The position numbers and the translations under genes are program-made. Under the pieces are notes generated by a model. It was not told where the DNA came from. It worked only from the letters and a program-made list of their open reading frames with translations, and made no database searches. 18,657 nucleotides of DNA, taken from assembly GCA_036655975.1 (NCBI GenBank), contig JAVVPD010000040.1, positions 1 through 18,657 on the forward strand, read 5' to 3'. Of this stretch, positions 13,925 to 18,657 are shown in pieces; positions within the stretch are counted from its first letter, which is position 1; every line of letters begins with the position of its first letter. This DNA comes from CASQEL01 sp036655975 (GTDB taxonomy: Bacteria; Desulfobacterota; Desulfovibrionia; Desulfovibrionales; Desulfovibrionaceae).

Positions 13925-14998
13925 TTATCTCAAGGCGTTGGGGGTAATAACGTCAGCGTCATAATTATATTCGTCCTCGCGGTGCTGAACTTTCAAATCC
14001 AGCCAATGGGTCAGCGAGCGGGCGGCACGCAGGCCGCTGTAAACGGCTTTGCCAATTTTACTGGGCCCGCTGAGCACGTCTCCCGCAACAAAAACATTTT
14101 CGATACGGGTCATGTTGAGCCAGCGTACTTCGCCCTTACGCACATCTTCAAGCCCAAGTTGGTGTTGAAAGGGCGGCGTGGGAATTTCGCCAATGGCGGT
14201 AACAACCATATCCACGGGCAATTCATGGTTTTGCCCTGCGCCATCAGTGTAGGCAAGCGCGCTGACCAGATCCGCCGCGCCCATAATGGCGGTGGGGGTA
14301 CAGCGTTCGTGCCACTGACAGCCTTTATCCAGCAGGCGCGAAAGTTCGTATTCGCCCGCAGGAGCTTCACGCATGGTGCGGCGATAGAGCATATGCACTT
14401 CCGCCGCGCCAAGGCTGAGGGAAGACTGCGCCACGTCCACAGCCGAATGCCCCGCGCCGATGACGGCCAGTCTTTTGCCCCGCACTTCAGGGCTACGCAC
14501 ATTATTGGCGGCGTAGCGAGCGGCGCGGATGGGAAAGAGAAATTCAAGGCTGGAAAAGACCTGCTTGCGGTCTTCCCCCGCAATGCCCATTTTGCGCGAT
14601 TTCCACGAGCCAGTGCAGATAATTACGGCATCATGTATTTCAACAAGCTCGTCCAAGCTACGCAAGTCGCTGGAAAAATGGTCGCCTTCTTCCTCATGCA
14701 GGGGATTACTACAACAAATTTTGGTATTACAGTGGAACATAACCCCAAAGGTTCGTGAAAGAACGCTCGTGCCACGGTGAATACGCTCGGCGGGAATACG
14801 CTCGGCGGGAATACCAAACAGCATCAGCCCGCCAGGTTTGGGCAGCTTATCGTAAACATCCACCTGATAGCCAAGGCAAGCCAGATAGCCCGTGGCGGCC
14901 AAACCCGAAGGGCCAGCCCCAATAATGGCGATACGCCGACCGTTGGCCGGTGCAGGATCAGGACGCATAAACGCAAAATTCATGGCATCAGCAGGCAT
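13925..14998 (-). CDS. FAD/NAD(P)-dependent oxidoreductase, GltD-like
   Basis: A 357-residue pyridine nucleotide-disulfide-type reductase resembling the C-terminal part of the glutamate synthase small subunit. The FAD-binding motif is IAIIGAGPSGLAATGYL (24-40), followed by PKPGGLMLFGIPAERIPAER as in the family's G-G-L-x-x-x-G-I-P-x-x-R-x-P. A second dinucleotide motif, LAVIGAGHSAVDVAQ, would bind NAD(P)H, and NVFVAGDVLSGPSKIGKAVYSGLRAA is the C-terminal FAD site. The N-terminal Fe-S domain of GltD is missing; the partner ferredoxin-like protein downstream probably supplies clusters. An AAGGAG site overlaps the previous gene's stop nine bases upstream. A likely role is electron exchange between NAD(P)H and ferredoxin. 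The coding sequence carries a perfect 15-bp tandem repeat (14781-14810) encoding IPAER twice. Confidence 0.88.
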   Translation of the reverse strand: MPADAMNFAFMRPDPAPANGRRIAIIGAGPSGLAATGYLACLGYQVDVYDKLPKPGGLMLFGIPAERIPAERIHRGTSVLSRTFGVMFHCNTKICCSNPLHEEEGDHFSSDLRSLDELVEIHDAVIICTGSWKSRKMGIAGEDRKQVFSSLEFLFPIRAARYAANNVRSPEVRGKRLAVIGAGHSAVDVAQSSLSLGAAEVHMLYRRTMREAPAGEYELSRLLDKGCQWHERCTPTAIMGAADLVSALAYTDGAGQNHELPVDMVVTAIGEIPTPPFQHQLGLEDVRKGEVRWLNMTRIENVFVAGDVLSGPSKIGKAVYSGLRAARSLTHWLDLKVQHREDEYNYDADVITPNALR

Positions 14999-15007
14999 GC
15001 ATACTCC

Positions 15008-15448
15008 TTAATGGGAAGAGGGGCAGTGCGAAAAGGCTGTCCCCTGATTCAAAATAAGCTCCACTTCGTCCACAGCCAAGCCCGCCGCGTTGGCAATTTG
15101 CTGCGGGCTCTGACCTTTTTTATGGCCGTTGAGGATAAGTTCGCGTAAAAATTGCGGAGAACGAAGAATGCCCTCGGCTTGCTCCAGCAGGCGGCGCAAT
15201 TGCGTGGCGCGCTCTTCAAGGCGCTGATCCAGCAGGCGGAGTTCGGCCTGCCGCTGGGCAAAGGTTGCCACCAGATCGCGCTCAAGCTCGGCATTTTTTT
15301 GCAAGCGGTTGAGCAATTGTTCCTGATTAGCCTGAAGCATCGTCATGAGAGATTCCGAACGCTTGAGACGCAAAAAAAAGAAGAGCACCGCGCCGAGCAA
15401 AGCCAGCTCTGCCACAGTAAAAAGAACAATAGCCCACAGGGAAAGCAT
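15008..15448 (-). CDS. Membrane-anchored coiled-coil protein (DUF2802-like) in flagellar operon
   Basis: A 146-residue protein. Residues 4-26 form one membrane helix (LWAIVLFTVAELALLGAVLFFFL), followed by a long charged helix with heptad character (about 30-95, rich in Leu, Glu, Arg and Gln) and a small C-terminal helical pair, SPQQIANAAGLAVDEVELIL, which looks like a helix-turn-helix or winged-helix remnant. This layout matches DUF2802-type proteins that sit near flhF-flhG-fliA in other bacteria; that match is from memory. AAGGTG precedes the ATG by six bases. It begins three bases after the upstream gene's stop and ends nine bases before the oxidoreductase gene. The molecular role is unknown. 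Confidence 0.6.
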   Translation of the reverse strand: MLSLWAIVLFTVAELALLGAVLFFFLRLKRSESLMTMLQANQEQLLNRLQKNAELERDLVATFAQRQAELRLLDQRLEERATQLRRLLEQAEGILRSPQFLRELILNGHKKGQSPQQIANAAGLAVDEVELILNQGTAFSHCPSSH

Positions 15449-15451
15449 GTA

Positions 15452-15781
15452 TTACACCTTAACGTTCAAAAGATTACCCAGCAGAGGATTGTCGCCAGAC
15501 GGGGCGTTTTCGTCTTCCATTTCTTCCGGCACCATTTGGCGGTTTTTACGCCGCGAGCCGAAGGTGTGCCCTTGGCTAGTGCCACCCTGCTTATCGCCCA
15601 CCTGCACTTCCCCACCTTTGTCCAATTTTTGCACCTGCTGGTGCTCTTGGCGGGCCAATTCTTCCGCCATTACCCGCGACATAGCTGCAGCGGTCTGGGG
15701 GGCCACGGCGGCATCGTGCGAAAAACGCGCCGTATAATTTGTTTGGGCGTATAACACCGCGATGGTAGGATCAATGCCCAT
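15452..15781 (-). CDS. Hypothetical protein in flagellar operon
   Basis: The start chosen is the ATG at 15781, which has GCGAGG five bases upstream; a GTG 15 bases earlier has no good site. The product has 109 residues. It is soluble and hydrophilic: MGIDPTIAVLYAQTNY, then a helical, Ala- and Gln-rich middle, and a low-complexity charged tail (about 50-100) with Gly, Lys, Glu and Asp, ending in NPLLGNLLNVKV. I do not recognise a family. Position between fliL and the DUF2802-like gene, with tight spacing on both sides, suggests a flagellar or envelope-related helper. Confidence 0.6.
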   Translation of the reverse strand: MGIDPTIAVLYAQTNYTARFSHDAAVAPQTAAAMSRVMAEELARQEHQQVQKLDKGGEVQVGDKQGGTSQGHTFGSRRKNRQMVPEEMEDENAPSGDNPLLGNLLNVKV

Positions 15782-15833
15782 GGTAGCCTCGCTCACTATT
15801 TTACAAGGTCAAACCACTACGTACCATACCTAC

Positions 15834-16508
15834 TTATCTGCCAAGATAACTTTCAAACAGCATACCCTCAATTTTCCCCCCCGCCAGATAACCACTCAAG
15901 ACAGAATTCAAATCTTTTTTAATCGTTGGCGTGTTAGCCGGGTCAATAAGGTACTGATACGGTTTATTCTTAATATAATAATACACCGCATCACGCAAGA
16001 TAATCATTTTATTTTGGGCTTCCATCGCCAGCATTTCGCTGGTGCTGATGGCAGAAAACTTGCATACCAAAAAAACCACCTGCCCGTCAGCTCCTGTAGC
16101 GGGCAATTCCACCCAGAAAGGATCAAAAGTAATATAATATTCTTTAGGTTCGGCTTTGGCAGGGGCAGAGGGTACCACCACAACTTCGGGCGCCAAGGGG
16201 GGAGGCGGGAGCGAGGGCGGGGTGCGAAAAACAAAAAACCACAACACGACAGCAACAGCCAACAGGCCAGCCGCAGCGGCTATGATGAGGATTCGCTTTT
16301 TTTTCTTCTGTGCGGCACCTTCCGCATCGTTCGGCGCTTCGGGGTCAAGGGTGAGTGCCGTGGATGTCGCCGGCGCGGGGGCTGGGCTTTCTTGCAAAAA
16401 GGGCGCATCATCCATGTCCAAAGCGACTTTTGTATCCGCTTTAGACACAATCTCCATATCTAGCATGCCTGTGTCAGGCTGCGCCTTCGTAATAATATTG
16501 CTCGCCAA
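15834..16508 (-). CDS. fliL: Flagellar basal-body-associated protein FliL
   Basis: A 224-residue protein that would sit around the flagellar stator. It has a cytoplasmic N-terminal extension of about 70 residues, proline- and alanine-rich, then KKKK and one membrane helix (about 72-94), then a proline-rich linker, then the periplasmic FliL domain: YYITFDPFWVELPATG, followed by VVFLVCKFSAIS, a conserved helix MLAMEAQNKMIILRDAVYYYI and DLNSVLSGYL...GKIEGMLFESYLGR. The start is a TTG with GGGAG seven bases upstream; no ATG gives a comparable fit. Its spacing from cheY (about 175 bases) suggests that it may have its own promoter. The N-terminal extension is longer than in many FliL proteins. Confidence 0.88.
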   Translation of the reverse strand: MASNIITKAQPDTGMLDMEIVSKADTKVALDMDDAPFLQESPAPAPATSTALTLDPEAPNDAEGAAQKKKKRILIIAAAAGLLAVAVVLWFFVFRTPPSLPPPPLAPEVVVVPSAPAKAEPKEYYITFDPFWVELPATGADGQVVFLVCKFSAISTSEMLAMEAQNKMIILRDAVYYYIKNKPYQYLIDPANTPTIKKDLNSVLSGYLAGGKIEGMLFESYLGR

Positions 16509-16683
16509 GGGAATACTCCCTCCCTAGAGCAGAGTAACGGTGGGAATATATATTCTCAGCTTGTCAGCACGCGTACCTGTGCGCCTAACAGCACGCATGA
16601 CTGGCGCATGCCCAAGACACCGCGTTTTTCTGCACCCGCAGCCACCAGAGCCCTTCCACAGGAAAATTGCTGTAGCCACTGCC

Positions 16684-17064
16684 CTAAGGGAAAATTTTGT
16701 CTATTTTTTGTTTCAAGGTTTCGGCAGTGAAAGGTTTAACAATATAGTTTGACACCTTGGCTTGCACGGCTTCAATAATATTTTCTTGTTGCGCTTCTGC
16801 CGTCACCATCAAAAAAGGGATAGCTCCATGAATTTCGCTGGCGCGCACTTTACGGAGCAGGTCAATACCTGTCATCTGGGGCATATTCCAGTCGGAGACG
16901 ATAAAATCAATTTTATCTCTGTTCAGCACTTCCCACGCGGTTGTGCCATCGTCCGCTTCCACAATATTTGTAAATCCCAACTGCCGAAGAATATTACGAA
17001 TAATACGCCGCATGGTTGAAAAATCGTCTACAACCAAAACACGCATATTAGGATTATAAGGCAT
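16684..17064 (-). CDS. cheY: Chemotaxis response regulator CheY
   Basis: A single receiver domain of 126 residues when started at the ATG at 17064, which has AAGGAG six bases upstream; an upstream in-frame start adds only seven residues. The acidic pocket is Asp13/Asp14 (VVDDFS), the phosphate acceptor is Asp58 (VSDWNMPQMTG), Thr88 follows (MVTAE) and Lys110 precedes the conserved proline (IVKPF). The ORF ends right after the last helix, with no output domain, as in CheY. When phosphorylated by CheA it binds the flagellar switch. It lies 51 bases after fliA on the same strand. Confidence 0.95.
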   Translation of the reverse strand: MPYNPNMRVLVVDDFSTMRRIIRNILRQLGFTNIVEADDGTTAWEVLNRDKIDFIVSDWNMPQMTGIDLLRKVRASEIHGAIPFLMVTAEAQQENIIEAVQAKVSNYIVKPFTAETLKQKIDKIFP

Positions 17065-17115
17065 GTGGTAACTCCTTGTTGGCATGCAGAGTGTCTAAAG
17101 GACACAAGAGGCACC

Positions 17116-17892
17116 TTATTGGGCACCATAGTGCTGAAAAAATTCCCTCCGCAAACGATTCAAAGCCTGCGAATGCAATTGTGAAACCCGCCCTTCTGTA
17201 ATACCCATAACCTCAGCGGTTTCACGCATATTCAATTCGTCCGTATAGTAAAGTGACAGTACCAGTTTCTCCCTTGCTGTCAATGAATCTATAAGGGGAA
17301 CCACTCTTTCCAGCATTTCCTGAGCCACAGCCTGGTGAAAAGGCTCCCCTTCGTGGCGGCTGCCCCCCCCATTGGACACAGAATCCTGAATGGCGTCCAA
17401 CGAAAGGCACATCTGGTTTTGTAAAGCCTCCAGCCCCTGACGCACGTCCTTGGCTTCCAATCCGGTCAGCGTTTGCAATTCTTCTTCCGTGGCTTGGCGG
17501 CCTTTTTCGTGCTCGATCACGCGCATGGCTTCGTCCAATTGACGCACCCGCTGGCGCAAAGAGCGCGGAAACCAATCTAGGCGCCGCAATTCATCCAACA
17601 TGGCCCCACGAATACGGTTTTCCGCATACGTTTCAAAGCGGATTCCCAATTGCGGACGGAACTTCCCCAAAGCCTCCATTAAGCCCAAGGTACCCGCACT
17701 GATGAGCTCCCCAAGCTCAACATTACGCGGCAATTTGGCCTTGAGGCGCAGAGCCAAAAAGCGAATTTTGGGCGCATAATGGCGCACAATATGCTCCTGC
17801 TCCAGCGGGAGGAAGTCGCCCCACGCTGTTGCCCCTTCCTCAAGAGCTTCCCATGGTGTCGGCCCTTCCCGTGTTGCTGCTGCCTTACTCAT
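17116..17892 (-). CDS. fliA: RNA polymerase sigma factor FliA (sigma28)
   Basis: A 258-residue sigma70-family factor for late flagellar genes. Region 2 contains VRHYAPKIRFLALRLKAKLPRNVELGELISAGTLGLMEALGKF and RFETYAENRIRGAMLDELRRLDWFPRSLR, which is characteristic of FliA. Region 4 (about 205-250) contains LTAREKLVLSLYYTDELNMRETAEVMGITEGRVSQLHSQALNRLR. No anti-sigma flgM gene lies in the window. It is co-directional with flhG (15 bases apart) and cheY, so probably part of the flhF-flhG-fliA-cheY cluster common in polar-flagellated bacteria and desulfovibrios. A GGAG lies very close to the ATG. Confidence 0.96.
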   Translation of the reverse strand: MSKAAATREGPTPWEALEEGATAWGDFLPLEQEHIVRHYAPKIRFLALRLKAKLPRNVELGELISAGTLGLMEALGKFRPQLGIRFETYAENRIRGAMLDELRRLDWFPRSLRQRVRQLDEAMRVIEHEKGRQATEEELQTLTGLEAKDVRQGLEALQNQMCLSLDAIQDSVSNGGGSRHEGEPFHQAVAQEMLERVVPLIDSLTAREKLVLSLYYTDELNMRETAEVMGITEGRVSQLHSQALNRLRREFFQHYGAQ

Positions 17893-17906
17893 GCTCCTAC
17901 CCTTCC

Positions 17907-18657
17907 TTATGCGCGAAACAACAATTTCTTCCAGAAAAATTTAATATTACCGTCAAGACTTTCGGGAATTTCCCACGTTTGAATAGTTCGAGCCACCTGC
18001 TGCACGGCGAGCGTTGCGCTGCCCTCAGGATTCATGATGCAAAAAGGCTTCTGCTGCACCACAGCTTTACGCACCTGTGGATCGCGGGGAATAAGGCCCG
18101 CAAAATCTAGAGAGACCCCGCTCAAAAAATGATCGCACGCCTGATACAGACGCGAAAACATTTCCTTGGCGCTTTTGGCGTCTGCCGCCATATTCACCAG
18201 CACTTTAAAATGCTCCACCCCATGGTTGAGCTTGAGCACCTTAATCAGGGCGTAGGCATCGGTCAGCGAAGTCGGTTCGGGGGTGAGCACCACCAGCCGT
18301 TCCTGCGCCGCCAGATTAAAATACAGCACGTTATCACTAATGCCCGCGCCCGTATCCACAATCAAATAATCCAGTTGATCTTCCAGACAGTCCACCGCCT
18401 CCAACAATTCCAGTTTCTGGCCGGTGGTCAGGGTCAGCATTTCGCTCATGCCCGATGAGGCGGGCAAAATGGAAAAACCGTAGGGCGTAGGGAAAATAAT
18501 ATCCTTCAAGCTGGCCCCGTCATGAAACAAATGGAACAGATTTTTTTGCGGTGTCAGTCCCAGAACCACATCCACATTGGCAAGGCCAAGGTCAGCGTCG
18601 ATAAGCACCACGCGTTTACCCTGTTGGGCAAGACTCACGGCAAGATTCACGGCAAGA
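17907..18657 (-). CDS. flhG: Flagellar number regulator FlhG (FleN/MinD-like ATPase), 5' end missing
   Basis: The frame is open to the right edge of the window, so the N-terminus, including the P-loop (usually G-K-G-G-V-G-K-T), lies outside. The visible 250 residues begin LAVNLAVSLAQQGKRVVLIDADLGLANVDVVLGL, the hallmark of FlhG/MinD ATPases, and continue with YLIVDTGAGISDNVLYFNLAAQERLVVLTPEPTSLTDAYALIK, the switch and Walker B region. FlhG restricts flagellar number and positions flagella together with FlhF. Apparent internal starts near 18650 are artefacts of the truncation. It is 14 bases upstream of fliA. Confidence 0.93.
   Translation of the reverse strand, partial: LAVNLAVSLAQQGKRVVLIDADLGLANVDVVLGLTPQKNLFHLFHDGASLKDIIFPTPYGFSILPASSGMSEMLTLTTGQKLELLEAVDCLEDQLDYLIVDTGAGISDNVLYFNLAAQERLVVLTPEPTSLTDAYALIKVLKLNHGVEHFKVLVNMAADAKSAKEMFSRLYQACDHFLSGVSLDFAGLIPRDPQVRKAVVQQKPFCIMNPEGSATLAVQQVARTIQTWEIPESLDGNIKFFWKKLLFRA

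Noticed and set aside
13742..14758. A 338-residue open frame on the plus strand
   Set aside because: It lies antisense to the ferredoxin-like and oxidoreductase genes, whose motifs (16 Cys, two dinucleotide folds) are clear; its own translation has no family pattern.
16509..16683. Promoter or small gene between cheY and fliL
   Set aside because: No frame with a start signal and no acceptable -35/-10, -24/-12 or sigma28 element at correct spacing was found.

Overview
The window looks like a chromosomal segment from an anaerobic, flagellated, sigma54-rich Desulfobacterota (Desulfovibrio/Bilophila-like) bacterium. This is inferred from a glycyl radical enzyme (GRE) with its activase, an in-frame UGA that reads as selenocysteine, a RACo/DUF4445-type protein, a four-cluster ferredoxin-like protein, and the flhG-fliA-cheY order. 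No ribosomal RNA, tRNA, CRISPR array or insertion sequence was seen.

Layout. Positions 1-1542 (+) carry the 3' end of a DUF4445/ASKHA ferredoxin-like activator protein and an Rsm22/METTL17-type methyltransferase. Positions 1634-1831 (-) hold a small secreted lysine-rich protein. Positions 2175-10664 form what reads as one catabolic regulon: an APC-family permease (-), a TauE/SafE-type exporter (+), a PAS-sigma54 activator (-), a GRE (+), its radical-SAM activase (+) and a HesB/IscA-like selenoprotein (+). Then come uup (ABC-F ATPase, -) and gmhB (heptose bisphosphatase, +). From 13409 to the end on the minus strand lies a flagellar/motility operon (flhG, fliA, cheY, fliL, two small proteins), with an NAD(P)/FAD oxidoreductase and a 16-Cys ferredoxin-like protein at its 3' end.

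How the central genes may work together. Three sigma54-type -24/-12 promoters (all beginning TGGCAT with the exact GG-N10-GC spacing) lie in front of the permease, the exporter and the GRE. Two of the promoter regions share an 18-bp dyad, TTATACCGC-N4-TATAA, a candidate enhancer site for the PAS-sigma54 activator encoded between them. The permease would import a substrate, the activase would install a glycyl radical on Gly792 of the GRE, and the TauE-like protein would export an anionic product such as sulfite or an organic acid. The GRE has Cys-Val-Ser where many well-known GRE lyases and dehydratases have Cys-Val-Glu, so I cannot assign its substrate, and its reaction may be undescribed. The selenoprotein at the end of this cluster would be truncated by standard gene calling. 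Its UGA sits 18 nt before a GGUCU loop, the same spacing and loop as the E. coli fdhF SECIS element as I recall it.
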